A stretch of DNA of 64,000 nt. Origin: Psychrobacillus sp. OK032. Lineage in GTDB: Bacteria; Bacillota; Bacilli; Bacillales_A; Planococcaceae. Shown here one piece after another: positions 43,316 through 52,390 of this stretch. Every line of letters starts with the position of its first letter. The first letter of the stretch is position 1. The notes under the pieces were generated by a model, which was not told the DNA's origin, ran no database searches, and saw only the letters and a list, made by a program, of their open reading frames with translations. The translations under genes and the position numbers were made by a program. Location of the stretch: contig NZ_FOGY01000001.1 of the NCBI RefSeq assembly GCF_900111345.1, positions 682,001-746,000 on the forward strand, written 5' to 3'.

Positions 43316-43339
43316 ATTGTAATACAGATTCATTACAAT
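43316..43339. promoter_or_regulatory. Palindrome upstream of the 49-residue gene
   Basis: ATTGTAAT and ATTACAAT are perfect 8-base arms around an 8-base centre. The spacing does not fit the GlnR/TnrA, Fur or PerR patterns. It is a probable operator for an unknown regulator. Confidence 0.45.
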
Positions 43340-43444
43340 ATTATGTCGAAGCTAGTCGTAATCTATTAATTTTATATTAAATTTTTACAAAAGGATATGA
43401 ATGGTTAACTTCTCTCTAAAGATAGCAATTTAGAATAGTGCAGT

Positions 43445-43479
43445 AGAAATATTTTTAACACAAGGACGCGTTTTTAGCC
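43445..43479. repeat. Dispersed repeat tail
   Basis: TTTTTAACACAAGGACGCG followed by TTTTTAGCC: another copy of the tail motif, in the gap upstream of the MFS gene. Confidence 0.5.
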
Positions 43480-43519
43480 TTTTACGGAAACACCCTTAGT
43501 TTCATTGTAACAAATTGTA

Positions 43520-43698
43520 TGATTATAGAATAGTTGGAATACAAAAAAAGATAATTATCTTCAAAAAACGAGTGAGGTTTATCAAAGGTAAGCGCCAAAT
43601 AACACCCACCTTCTCTGAGTGTTATTTGGCGTATACTTATATAATAGTGAATTGTAGCGAATTATCAGAATTGCACTAACACAGGGACGATTTTTTAT
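43520..43698. repeat. Dispersed repeat element, copy A, with 13-bp hairpin
   Basis: About 180 bases that match 48747-48936. Order: GAATACAAAAAAAG, ATCAAAGGTAA, a hairpin CGCCAAATAACAC (43593-43605) / GTGTTATTTGGCG (43619-43631), TGAATTGTAG, ATCAGAATTG, and the tail ACACAGGGACG. There is no open frame. It lies 60 bases upstream of the MFS gene. Confidence 0.75.
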
Positions 43699-43716
43699 GA
43701 TATGTTTAGAGCATAG

Positions 43717-43731
43717 ATGTTCACAGAACAT
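43717..43731. promoter_or_regulatory. Palindrome upstream of the MFS transporter
   Basis: ATGTTCACAGAACAT is a perfect 15-base palindrome (3-base centre) about 28 bases before the ATG. It has GTTC and GAAC in the opposite order from a Bacillus SOS box, so it is not LexA-type. Confidence 0.35.
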
Positions 43732-43759
43732 TCACAACTAGAGAGAAGAGGATAAAATC

Positions 43760-45037
43760 ATGAATAAGAATAGATGGCTAATAGCAGTGTCCGCGATAGC
43801 GATCCACCTTTCCATTGGTGGGGCTTATGCATATAGCGTATACAAATTACCAGTCGTACAAGAGATGGGTTGGAGTGAAACAAAGGTAACAGTGGCGTTT
43901 ACCATTATGATGGGGCTTGCAGGTTTTGCAGCAGCATTGTTTGGTAACTTAGTAGAGAAGTTTGGACCGAGAAAGTCCGCAATACTTGCAGCTTTTTTGT
44001 TTAGTTTAGGACAAGCTGGAGCAGGGGTTGCTATTTTAATAGACTCAGTGCCTTTATATTGGTTAACGTATGGTGTATTAAGTGGTTTAGGTATGGGGAT
44101 TGGTTATATTGCGCCGGTTTCAACATTAGTAAAATGGTTCCCGGATCGTCGTGGTTTAGCAACAGGTATGGCAGTGCTAGGGTTTGGAGCAGGTGCCCTT
44201 ATTACAGCACCTGTGGCAGCGAATTTGATGGAGTCTGTCGGGATTTCAACTACTTATTTCATTTTAGGTGCTAGTTACTTTATATTGATGATTTTAGGTG
44301 CTTCTTATATCGCACCCCCGGTAAAAGGTTATATGCCAGCGGGCATGAAAGAGGCTGAAGTGGCAGGTAAACAAGTGGTGAAACAAGATTTAGCTCAAAT
44401 GTCTGCAAAAGAAGCTGTAAGAACGAAACATTTCTGGATGCTTTGGGCAATGCATTTATTCAATGTAATGGCGGGTATTATGATGATTTCTGTTGCTTCA
44501 CCAATGGCACAGGAAATCGTTGGCCTATCAGTAGCGGGTGCAGCAGCAATGGTTGGTATAATGGGATTATTTAACGGTGGTGGCCGATTAGTTTGGGCAG
44601 CTGTTTCCGATTACATTGGACGTTCTAATGTTTTTGTCATCTTTTTCGCTATCCAATTAGTTACGTTTATTATTTTGCCATTTACAACGAATTTGTTTTT
44701 ATTCCAATTCTTTATTTTCTTAGTTGTAAGTTGTTATGGCGGTGGTTTTTCCAATTTACCAGCATTCGCCAGCGATTTATTTGGAACGAGACAATTAGGT
44801 GTCATTCACGGTTATTTACTGACAACATGGTCTTTAGGCGGGATTTTCGGTCCCCTTATTGTTAGTTTAATAAAAGGAATGACGAATAGTTATATACCAG
44901 TTTTCTATGTATTTACTGTACTGATTACGATTTCATTGATTATTTCTTTATTGCTACGTGCTGATGTCAATAAAATCAAGAGACAAAGCAAAAAGAGTAA
45001 AGCGGTTAAAGTAGGCGACATCTCGACTACTGTATAG
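43760..45037 (+). CDS. MFS transporter, oxalate/formate antiporter (OFA) type
   Basis: 425 residues, 12 membrane helices. It has the OFA-like start WLIAVSAIAIHLSIGGAYAYSVYKLPVVQEM, the MFS loop motif GNLVEKFGPRKSA between helices 2 and 3, and WFPDRRGLATGMAVLGFGAGA. These carriers move small mono- or dicarboxylates. The gene converges on the tricarballylate-dehydrogenase-like gene, so it may bring in that enzyme's substrate. The start is the ATG after GAGAAGAGG. Confidence 0.85.
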   Translation: MNKNRWLIAVSAIAIHLSIGGAYAYSVYKLPVVQEMGWSETKVTVAFTIMMGLAGFAAALFGNLVEKFGPRKSAILAAFLFSLGQAGAGVAILIDSVPLYWLTYGVLSGLGMGIGYIAPVSTLVKWFPDRRGLATGMAVLGFGAGALITAPVAANLMESVGISTTYFILGASYFILMILGASYIAPPVKGYMPAGMKEAEVAGKQVVKQDLAQMSAKEAVRTKHFWMLWAMHLFNVMAGIMMISVASPMAQEIVGLSVAGAAAMVGIMGLFNGGGRLVWAAVSDYIGRSNVFVIFFAIQLVTFIILPFTTNLFLFQFFIFLVVSCYGGGFSNLPAFASDLFGTRQLGVIHGYLLTTWSLGGIFGPLIVSLIKGMTNSYIPVFYVFTVLITISLIISLLLRADVNKIKRQSKKSKAVKVGDISTTV

Positions 45038-45047
45038 AAGAAATAAA

Positions 45048-45083
45048 ACTCCTCTCTTGTTTATGCAAGAGAGGAGTTTTTTT
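45048..45083 (+). terminator. Terminator of the MFS gene
   Basis: ACTCCTCTCTTG and CAAGAGAGGAGT form a perfect 12-bp stem with a 6-base loop and a T run. Confidence 0.95.
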
Positions 45084-45268
45084 GACTAAACATTCAACTG
45101 TTCCAATAGTCATAATCTCACATTTTGCACCGATAATCAGAATAAAGAATCATTATTTATGATATGAAACTCCATATTTTTTAAATAGTAAATCGTGAAA
45201 GCGTATACATTATTATTTAAAAGCATTCTCCCCGAAACCGAATCAGCGAGAATTCTTTTAGTATTAAA

Positions 45269-46777
45269 TTAGTTCACTAGTTCAGCACTTTTCCCCAAAA
45301 TATACTGAGCAGCGGATGTACCGGCTAATTTCCCATAAACAGCACCAGACATCAAACCAGAACCGCCTGGATAGTTTTCGTAAAAGATTCCACCAATCAT
45401 TTCACCAGCCGCAAAAAGCCCTTTAATTGGTTGTTCTTCTTTATCTAACACTTCACCTAATGGATCTACATGTAATCCACCGAACGAAAATGTAATTCCA
45501 CATGTTACAGGGAATGCGTAGAATGGCGATTTCTCGATTCGGAGTGCCCAGTTCGATTTTGATGGAGTGATTCCTATCGTTCCTTTTCCATCTTTCTCCG
45601 CTGGTTTGTAATCGCCTTCTTGCACAGCTTTGTTATACTCCTCGATTGTCTCTAGGAATTGTTTTTTATCAACTGGCAATAAATTCGCAAGTTCTTCCAG
45701 CGTATCTGCTTGATAGAAAGTAGCTTCTTCCAAATCATATTCTTTTCGCAACATCGGACGCACTTGCGCATCATAAATTTGGTAAGCTACATGTCCAGGT
45801 TGCTTCAATATTTCCCGACCATATTTGGCATACGTATAATTGCGTAAATCTGCTCCTTCATCTACAAAACGTTTTCCTTCATTATTCAGCATAATACTGT
45901 AAGGATACGAATGCTTTTTAAAAATATCACCCGGTTTTGTAAAGTCTCCCACGATCGGTGCGTTTGAATCCGTCCCAATCGAATGGCAGCCGGACCATTC
46001 TCCAAATTTTTGCGCTCCAACTTCTAGCGCCATGAAAATACCGTCGCCTGTGTTAAATTCAGTTCCACGGACAATTGCCGCTTCCCATTCTTCACCGATA
46101 TGCTCGCTTCTCAATTTCTTATTTGCCTCGAAACTACCGCAAGCTAAAATGACACTACCTGTATTTACCGTAATTGTATCGTTATCTTTTTCCACAACAA
46201 TCCCTGTAATTTGGTCGTTTTCTTTAATTAATTTCACTGCGCGCGCTTCATACCAAATATCGATGCCTAGTTCTTTCACTCTTGCGAAAAGCTGTTTCAT
46301 TAGCCCAACGCCTTTATCTTCCGTTTTTATAGGTAGACCACCCCAAAAATGACGTTTGCCATCTTGTATAAAGGATTGATTATCATAATTTAACTCAAAT
46401 TTGATCCCTTGATCTCGCATCCAAGTAATCGTTTCATAAGATTTAGAAACAAGCTGTTTAGCCAAACCAGCATCGCTTTTTCCTCCTGTAACTCGCATCA
46501 AATCATCATAGTAATCTTTTTCACCGTATTCAGGCATCACGATCATTTCTGCTTCTTCATCTGTCAATTCTGGGATGACCTTACGGATAGCATCTAAATT
46601 ATTGTAGGCAACACGAATCGCCCCATCTGTAAAAAATGAGTTTCCTCCGCGTTTTTCCACTGGTCCTCGTTCTAATACAAGAACGCTCGCCCCACCTTCT
46701 TTTGCTGCGATTGCCGAACATAAAGCTGCATTCCCTGCTCCAACTACAACTACATCGTAACTTTGTGTATGTGACAT
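45269..46777 (-). CDS. tcuA: FAD-dependent tricarballylate dehydrogenase-like flavoprotein
   Basis: 502 residues of the fumarate reductase/succinate dehydrogenase flavoprotein family. VVVVGAGNAALCSAIAAKEGGASVLVLERG is the FAD loop (in parts), KRGGNSFFTDGAIR the substrate lid region, and TFSFGGLHVDPLGEVLD, then ENYPGGSGLMSGAVYGKLAG, the C-terminal FAD contacts. It most resembles TcuA, which oxidises tricarballylate to cis-aconitate. The electron-transfer partner TcuB is not next to it. A divergent LysR gene and a convergent carboxylate transporter support a carboxylate-use cluster. AGGAGGGG precedes the ATG. Confidence 0.8.
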   Translation of the reverse strand: MSHTQSYDVVVVGAGNAALCSAIAAKEGGASVLVLERGPVEKRGGNSFFTDGAIRVAYNNLDAIRKVIPELTDEEAEMIVMPEYGEKDYYDDLMRVTGGKSDAGLAKQLVSKSYETITWMRDQGIKFELNYDNQSFIQDGKRHFWGGLPIKTEDKGVGLMKQLFARVKELGIDIWYEARAVKLIKENDQITGIVVEKDNDTITVNTGSVILACGSFEANKKLRSEHIGEEWEAAIVRGTEFNTGDGIFMALEVGAQKFGEWSGCHSIGTDSNAPIVGDFTKPGDIFKKHSYPYSIMLNNEGKRFVDEGADLRNYTYAKYGREILKQPGHVAYQIYDAQVRPMLRKEYDLEEATFYQADTLEELANLLPVDKKQFLETIEEYNKAVQEGDYKPAEKDGKGTIGITPSKSNWALRIEKSPFYAFPVTCGITFSFGGLHVDPLGEVLDKEEQPIKGLFAAGEMIGGIFYENYPGGSGLMSGAVYGKLAGTSAAQYILGKSAELVN

Positions 46778-46953
46778 TTCGACCCCTCCTGATCAGTTAT
46801 GATAACTCTTTAACGTTATAGTAAAGGAGAATGAAAGATAAATATAATATCGTTTTTTTATTTCAATCCATAAAAAAATTTTATTAATAAGCATACTAGT
46901 GATATGATGAAATTTATTGATAGAATATTCTTTCCATAAAGGAGGGACGATCA

Positions 46954-47820
46954 GTGGATGAAAAAGATTGGCATATATTAACTACACTTCATGAAGAGAA
47001 GAATATAACGAAGTCAGCACAACGGCTCTATATTTCGCAGCCAGCGTTAACCTATCGATTACAACAGTTGGAAAAGGAATTTGATACAAAGATTGTCTCT
47101 AGAGGGAAGAAAGGTGTCGAATTCACGGTTAAAGGGGAATTTCTCGTTCAATATGCACATGACATGATTCAACAACTACGCAAAACGAAAGAACATATAT
47201 TAAATATGGACAACACTGTAAAAGGTACACTGCGCCTAGCTGTGTCTGGCCTATTTGCTAGATATGAACTGCCATCCTTATTAAAAGAATTTTTAGCCGT
47301 ATACCCGGATGTCGAGGTTAATTTAAAAACAGGATGGAGTTCCGATATTCATCAACTACTCCATAAAGAAGAATCGCATCTCGGAATTGTAAGGGGCGAT
47401 TATAACTGGAAGGAAAATAAAATATTATTACGCGAAGAAAAGATTTGTATTGCCTCTAGTAAAAAAATAGAATTTAAAGATCTCCCTTTCCTACCAAGAG
47501 TGAATTATCAAACCGACCAATCATTAAAAAATACAATTGAAAACTGGTGGCAGGAAACGTATACGGTCCCACCAATGATATCGATGGAAGTAGATCGAAT
47601 TGATACATGCAAGGAACTTGTACTAAATGGTCTAGGATACGCTATTCTGCCGGAGATTTGTATTAAGCATGATGAAGAATTGTATATTGCACCAATTCTA
47701 TTAAATGAGAATAAGTATTTACTAAGAAATACATGGATATTTTATCGGGATGTCACGCTTGAGTTAGCTCAAGTAAAAGCATTTATTGATTTTCTGAATG
47801 ATTCAAAGCAGGGAAAATAA
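46954..47820 (+). CDS. LysR family transcriptional regulator
   Basis: 288 residues from a GTG start with AAAGGAGGG upstream. The helix-turn-helix is at about 15-35 (NITKSAQRLYISQPALTYRL) and a LysR substrate domain follows. It is divergent from the flavoprotein gene. In the shared 176-bp region an ATAAC-N8-GTTAT inverted repeat at 46802-46819 fits the loose LysR T-N11-A type. It probably activates the flavoprotein gene when its substrate is present. Confidence 0.9.
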   Translation: MDEKDWHILTTLHEEKNITKSAQRLYISQPALTYRLQQLEKEFDTKIVSRGKKGVEFTVKGEFLVQYAHDMIQQLRKTKEHILNMDNTVKGTLRLAVSGLFARYELPSLLKEFLAVYPDVEVNLKTGWSSDIHQLLHKEESHLGIVRGDYNWKENKILLREEKICIASSKKIEFKDLPFLPRVNYQTDQSLKNTIENWWQETYTVPPMISMEVDRIDTCKELVLNGLGYAILPEICIKHDEELYIAPILLNENKYLLRNTWIFYRDVTLELAQVKAFIDFLNDSKQGK

Positions 47821-47828
47821 TAAAAAAG

Positions 47829-47867
47829 ATAAGCCACCGCCATCTTTTTAAAATGGTAGTGGCTTAT
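47829..47867 (-). terminator. Bidirectional terminator between LysR and VanZ-like genes
   Basis: ATAAGCCACCGCCAT pairs with ATGGTAGTGGCTTAT, 15 bases with one G-T type mismatch. On the minus strand it is followed by CTTTTTTATT, so it chiefly serves the minus-strand VanZ-like gene. Confidence 0.75.
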
Positions 47868-47916
47868 ACAGCATTATTTCTTCTAAAGAGCATAACCCAA
47901 TAGAAAACATTCAACA

Positions 47917-48354
47917 CTATTCCCCTCTCAAAAATGTCCTCCTACCTCGTCCACCCCGCCTAACAACAATGACACTAACAAAATAAGCAATCATAATCCC
48001 CAAAAGGTCTATTCCAATATCATACAATCTGCCGCTTCGATTGAAGTACAACTGGAGAATCTCTGTAAAAACTGCGAATACACTGGTTACTAAGAGTGCA
48101 AAACCCACCCGCTTCCACCAACGAAAATATAGTATATACAACAGAGCAAACGTCAGCATATGACCAATTTTTTGCATGATATAAAATTGGCTTGTAAACG
48201 CTATATCACCCGTAATGAGTAAATCCAAGTAATTGGGAGAAGTTTCAAGGCTAAACTGGACAACTTGGTCATACAAAAAAGTATATGAATTTGTAGTAGT
48301 TGTCGCAACTATTATCCAAGTACTCCACAAAATAATAAGTAGCGGATAAATCAT
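47917..48354 (-). CDS. VanZ-like membrane protein
   Basis: 145 residues with four membrane helices (about 2-20, 65-83, 88-106 and 117-136). KIGHMLTFALLYILYFRW and FTEILQLYFNRSGRLYDIGIDLLGI carry the VanZ pattern (KxxH, E.xQ, R.xDixDhxxN-like). Small VanZ proteins are widespread in Bacillales and need not concern teicoplanin. The ATG follows AGGATG. Confidence 0.8.
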   Translation of the reverse strand: MIYPLLIILWSTWIIVATTTTNSYTFLYDQVVQFSLETSPNYLDLLITGDIAFTSQFYIMQKIGHMLTFALLYILYFRWWKRVGFALLVTSVFAVFTEILQLYFNRSGRLYDIGIDLLGIMIAYFVSVIVVRRGGRGRRTFLRGE

Positions 48355-48746
48355 TTGGCTTCATCCTTTCTTCGCATTTGCTTCTATTCCTGAAAATAAT
48401 CTACCCATCTACATAGTTCGAAACAAAATCTACATAAAAACCCTAATCCTATACAAACATATACACCCGTACTATCTATCAGTAAATACATCCTTCTCCA
48501 GTGCCTTTCTGTACAGCGGGTAATTTTCATTAAATTAATTATTCAGAATACCAATTAGTGAACTGCCAAGCATCCTGCAAATCGCAATAATATCACGTTT
48601 AGCGGTTCTGCCAAGTTCCGCTCTGCTTTCGAAGCATCAGCATAGCATGAAGCAATATCCCCGAATCTACAATCTAACATTAATTGTTTCTACAAAGGGA
48701 CGCTTCACTAAAAGTAAGCATTTTTTGTATATTAACAAAGCATCTA
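48355..48746. other. Repeat-containing gap, no gene
   Basis: About 390 bases without a credible frame. It includes one tail copy (TTAATTGTTTCTACAAAGGG, then ACGCTTCAC) at about 48680-48710. Confidence 0.4.
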
Positions 48747-48936
48747 ATTATCGAAAATTGGGAATGCAAAAAAAGTAGCTATCTAAATTCAATCAAAGGT
48801 AACGCCAAATAACACCCAACCGCCTCTTCGTCGTGTGAGTGTTATTTACCGCTTACTCGCTTACTTATTAAGTATTGAATTGTAGTCAATTATCGGAACT
48901 GTATAGTTTTTTTCTAACACAGGGATGCATTTTCAA
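48747..48936. repeat. Dispersed repeat element, copy B
   Basis: Matches the element at 43520-43698 block by block: GAATGCAAAAAAAG, ATCAAAGGTAA, hairpin arm CGCCAAATAACAC (48803-48815) with partner GTGTTATTTACCG (48839-48851, two or three mismatches), TGAATTGTAG, ATCGGAACTG and tail TAACACAGGGATGC. It ends just after the epimerase stop. Confidence 0.75.
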
Positions 48937-48942
48937 GAGAAT

Positions 48943-49968
48943 TTACTTCATTCCATAATACTCCACATACCAATCAGCAAACTTCTGCAATCCTTCCTCA
49001 ATCGAAGTCTCCGGTTTAAAACCTACAGCATCATACAATAAATCAGTAGATGCATACGTTGCCGGTACATCCCCTTGCTTAATAGCTTCAAATACTTTTT
49101 CAAAAACTATCTCTTTACCCAAAGCATTGCCCAAACATTTCTCTAATGTTTCGATAAACACCATTAACTTTTCAGGGTTATTATTCCCGATGTTATATAC
49201 CTTATGTTGAACATCTCCCATGGGTGGATTACTTAAAAGTCGCTCTATTCCTTCAACAATATCATTCACAAATGTAAAATCTCTATACAAGTCATTATCA
49301 AAATTCCCATTATTAAATATCTTAATAGATTCTCCAGCAAAATATTTATCCGTAAATCCAAAGTAGGCCATATCTGGTCGTCCCATCGGTCCATAAACCG
49401 TGAAGAATCGAAGTCCTGTAGCTGGAATATTATATAGGTGACTATATGTATGCGCCATTAACTCATTAGATTTTTTCGTAGCTGCATAGAGTGATACAGG
49501 GTTGTCCACAAAATCTGTTTCTTCAAAAGGAACCTTTTTATTGGATCCATAAACAGAACTAGATGAAGCATATACAAGATGATCTACTGGATAATTTCTA
49601 CATGCTTCAAGAATATTATAGAATCCTACAATATTACTTTGAATATACACATCCGGATTCTCAATTGAATAGCGGACCCCTGCTTGTGCAGCTAAATTTA
49701 CAACAATATCAGGCTTGTACTCTTCAAAGATATTCATAATCATTGACTTGTCAGAAATATCACCTTTGATAAAGGTAAACTTCTCATAGGATTCGAGCTG
49801 TTCCAAACGAGCGTATTTAAGACTCACATCATAGTAATCATTTAGATTATCGACACTTATCACAAAACAACCTTGTTCAAGAAGTTTCCTAGATAAAAAA
49901 TAACCAATAAAACCAGCAGCACCAGTGATAAAGTATACCTTACTACAATCTAAAGTTTTGTAATTCAA
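48943..49968 (-). CDS. NAD-dependent epimerase, UDP-glucuronate 4-epimerase-like
   Basis: 341-residue extended SDR. ITGAAGFIGYFLSRKL is the NAD loop, SSSSVYG and YAATKKSNE give the catalytic Ser and Tyr-Lys pair, and the C-terminal half is of sugar-epimerase type (DMAYFGFTDKYFAGESI). Following UDP-glucose dehydrogenase in an operon, it would turn UDP-glucuronate into UDP-galacturonate. The start is TTG at 49968 with GGAGG nine bases upstream, inside the end of the dehydrogenase gene (26-base overlap). Confidence 0.8.
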   Translation of the reverse strand: MNYKTLDCSKVYFITGAAGFIGYFLSRKLLEQGCFVISVDNLNDYYDVSLKYARLEQLESYEKFTFIKGDISDKSMIMNIFEEYKPDIVVNLAAQAGVRYSIENPDVYIQSNIVGFYNILEACRNYPVDHLVYASSSSVYGSNKKVPFEETDFVDNPVSLYAATKKSNELMAHTYSHLYNIPATGLRFFTVYGPMGRPDMAYFGFTDKYFAGESIKIFNNGNFDNDLYRDFTFVNDIVEGIERLLSNPPMGDVQHKVYNIGNNNPEKLMVFIETLEKCLGNALGKEIVFEKVFEAIKQGDVPATYASTDLLYDAVGFKPETSIEEGLQKFADWYVEYYGMK

Positions 49969-51319
49969 TCGTTTTTGCCTCCATTAACAACTCTCTACTG
50001 ATAGGCTTTCTTCCAATAGAATAATACTCTACACCCGCTTGTAGCATTTCTTCTACACTATAAATGTTTCTTCCATCGTATACTAAAGGAGTTCTCATCA
50101 ACTTCCTGTAAGTTTCAGGTAGTACAGCTTTAACCTCACCCCATTCAGTAAATATAAAGCAAACATTCGCATCTTCTAGCGCTGCTTCAATATTACTAAC
50201 ATACGTAATATACCCTTTATCGTTTTTACCTTCTGGGTGTACTTTAGCAAAGTTCTCCACCCCAATAGGATCATACGCATAGATATCTGCGCCTTGTTCT
50301 AATAACAATGGTATATTCTCAAGTGAGGCAGCTTCCCTAAGGTCGTCTGTTCCTGGTTTAAAGGTAAGGCCTAATACAGCAACTTTAAGACCGTTAAAAG
50401 TAATAAGTCGCTTACTCGCTTTTTTATATAACTTCGTCTTCTGACTATCATTCACGTCAATAGCAGCCTTCACCGTCTTAAGCTCATATCCGTTTTGAGT
50501 CGCTAGATTCTCAAGCGCCTTCGTATCTTTAGGAAAACAAGAACCTCCATAACCAATTCCTGCATTTAAAAATTTACTGCCAATACGACTGTCGAAACTC
50601 ATCCCTTTGGCAACGTCTTGAATATCCGCCCCTACTAATTCACAAAGGTTTGCAATATCATTCATATAAGAAATTTTAAGTGCAAGGAAATCATTAGAAG
50701 CATACTTAATCATTTCCGCAGATCGTCTATTTACAGAAACAATTGGTAAATTAAATGGTTCATAAATTCTCTTCAATACTTGTTCTGCCCATTCACTTTC
50801 AGTACCAATAATAATGCGTTCTGCATGTAATGTGTCATGAACAGCTGAACCCTGAGCTAAAAATTCAGGATTTGAAGCCACTTCCACTCGCACGTCATTT
50901 ACTAAAAAATCTTGAATAAATTGTTCTACTTTGTCATTTGTACCAACTGGAACAGTAGATTTAACAATGACTAAACAATCCTTTTCAACTGACTCAGCAA
51001 TCTGTCTTGCAACTGTTGCTATGTAAGAAAGATCCGCAGATCCATCAAACTGTTCTGGCGTTCCAACACCAATGAAAATCGCATCAGCATCTCTATAAGC
51101 AGATTGATAATCTACTGAATAGTTCAGTCTTCCAACAGTATAATTCTTCTGCATTAACTCTTCTAATCCTGCCTCATAGATTGGAGAAACGCCAGATTTC
51201 ATTAGATTTACTTTTCTTTCATCAATATCAACACAAGTCACATTATGACCTACTTCAGCGAAACATACGCCTGCCACTAAGCCGACATAGCCTGTTCCTG
51301 CTACTGCTATTTTATACAT
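49943..51319 (-). CDS. ugd: UDP-glucose 6-dehydrogenase
   Basis: 458 residues, the usual length. AVAGTGYVGLVAGVCFAEVG is the NAD loop; GYGGSCFPKDTKALE near residue 262 carries the catalytic Cys; a second Rossmann-like C-domain follows with VLGLTFKPGTDDLREA. It makes UDP-glucuronate for the polysaccharide. AAAGG precedes the ATG. It sits between rmlB (51 bp) and the overlapping epimerase. Confidence 0.95.
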   Translation of the reverse strand: MYKIAVAGTGYVGLVAGVCFAEVGHNVTCVDIDERKVNLMKSGVSPIYEAGLEELMQKNYTVGRLNYSVDYQSAYRDADAIFIGVGTPEQFDGSADLSYIATVARQIAESVEKDCLVIVKSTVPVGTNDKVEQFIQDFLVNDVRVEVASNPEFLAQGSAVHDTLHAERIIIGTESEWAEQVLKRIYEPFNLPIVSVNRRSAEMIKYASNDFLALKISYMNDIANLCELVGADIQDVAKGMSFDSRIGSKFLNAGIGYGGSCFPKDTKALENLATQNGYELKTVKAAIDVNDSQKTKLYKKASKRLITFNGLKVAVLGLTFKPGTDDLREAASLENIPLLLEQGADIYAYDPIGVENFAKVHPEGKNDKGYITYVSNIEAALEDANVCFIFTEWGEVKAVLPETYRKLMRTPLVYDGRNIYSVEEMLQAGVEYYSIGRKPISRELLMEAKTIELQNFRL

Positions 51320-51370
51320 AGATAAGCCTACCTTTCATATTATGTGAAATTTAATTTAATACAAAATGAT

Positions 51371-52390
51371 TTAAATGGTATACTGTTTCTCAAAATAGTT
51401 TTGATATTCTTCGCTAATAATTTGTTCCCACCAATCTTTATTATCAAGATACCATTGAATAGTTTGAGCAATGCCAGTTTTAAATGTATAAGTAGGATTC
51501 CAGCCTAGTTGTTCTAATTTTGTTGGATCAATCGCATACCGTTTATCGTGGCCTAAGCGATCTACGACAAATTCTATTAGCTCTTCTGATTTTCCTAAAG
51601 TACTAATAATTGTTTTCACAACTTCTAAATTAGTAAGCTCATTATGTCCGCCCACATTATACACTTCTCCATCTAAACCTTCGTGTAACACTAAATCAAT
51701 CGCAGAACAATGATCATAAACATGTAACCAATCGCGGATATTTTTACCATCGCCATATACAGGAACTTTTTGTTCATTTAATACTCTAGAAATAGTTAAA
51801 GGAATTAATTTTTCAGGGAAGTGGTACGGTCCATAATTATTTGAACACCGAGTAATATTGATAGGTAAATTAAATGTTTCATGATAAGCACGTACAAGCA
51901 AATCTGATGATGCTTTGCTTGCACTGTATGGACTGTTGGGCATAATTGGAGTATCTTCAGTGAAAAATGTTGTAGGATCAAAATCGAGTTCCCCATATAC
52001 TTCGTCAGTAGAAACGTGTAAGAATTTTGAAATATTGATTTGCTTGGATGCATCAAGTAATACCTGTGTTCCTAGAACATTTGTCTGCACAAAAATTCCC
52101 GGGTCCGTAATAGAACGATCCACATGACTCTCTGCAGCGAAATGAACGACATAATCAAATTTTTCTTTTTCAAATAGGGAGAAAATAACTTCACGGTCTG
52201 TAATATCGGCTTTTACAAAATGATAATTATCATTTTGTTCAATTTCGCGATGTTTTGTTAAATCGCCAGCATATGTTAATAAATCTAAATTATAAATAAT
52301 ATACTGAGGATATTTATTTACCATGTATTGAACGAAATTTCCACCTATAAATCCCGCCCCTCCGGTAACTAACAATTTTTTTTTCTCCAT
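51371..52390 (-). CDS. rmlB: dTDP-glucose 4,6-dehydratase
   Basis: 339 residues. VTGGAGFIGGNFVQYM is the NAD loop, STDEVYGEL and YSASKASSD carry the catalytic residues, and RCSNNYGPYHFPEKLIP is diagnostic of the RmlB family. It is the second step of dTDP-L-rhamnose synthesis. The ATG follows the rmlD stop by zero bases, so the two are co-translated. Confidence 0.95.
   Translation of the reverse strand: MEKKKLLVTGGAGFIGGNFVQYMVNKYPQYIIYNLDLLTYAGDLTKHREIEQNDNYHFVKADITDREVIFSLFEKEKFDYVVHFAAESHVDRSITDPGIFVQTNVLGTQVLLDASKQINISKFLHVSTDEVYGELDFDPTTFFTEDTPIMPNSPYSASKASSDLLVRAYHETFNLPINITRCSNNYGPYHFPEKLIPLTISRVLNEQKVPVYGDGKNIRDWLHVYDHCSAIDLVLHEGLDGEVYNVGGHNELTNLEVVKTIISTLGKSEELIEFVVDRLGHDKRYAIDPTKLEQLGWNPTYTFKTGIAQTIQWYLDNKDWWEQIISEEYQNYFEKQYTI

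Noticed and set aside
43717-43731. SOS box before the MFS gene
   Set aside because: The half-sites are GTTC then GAAC, the reverse of the Bacillus GAAC-N4-GTTC LexA box.
45196-45209. cre-like TGAAAGCGTATACA
   Set aside because: One conserved position is wrong and it lies between the 3' ends of two convergent genes, not at a promoter.
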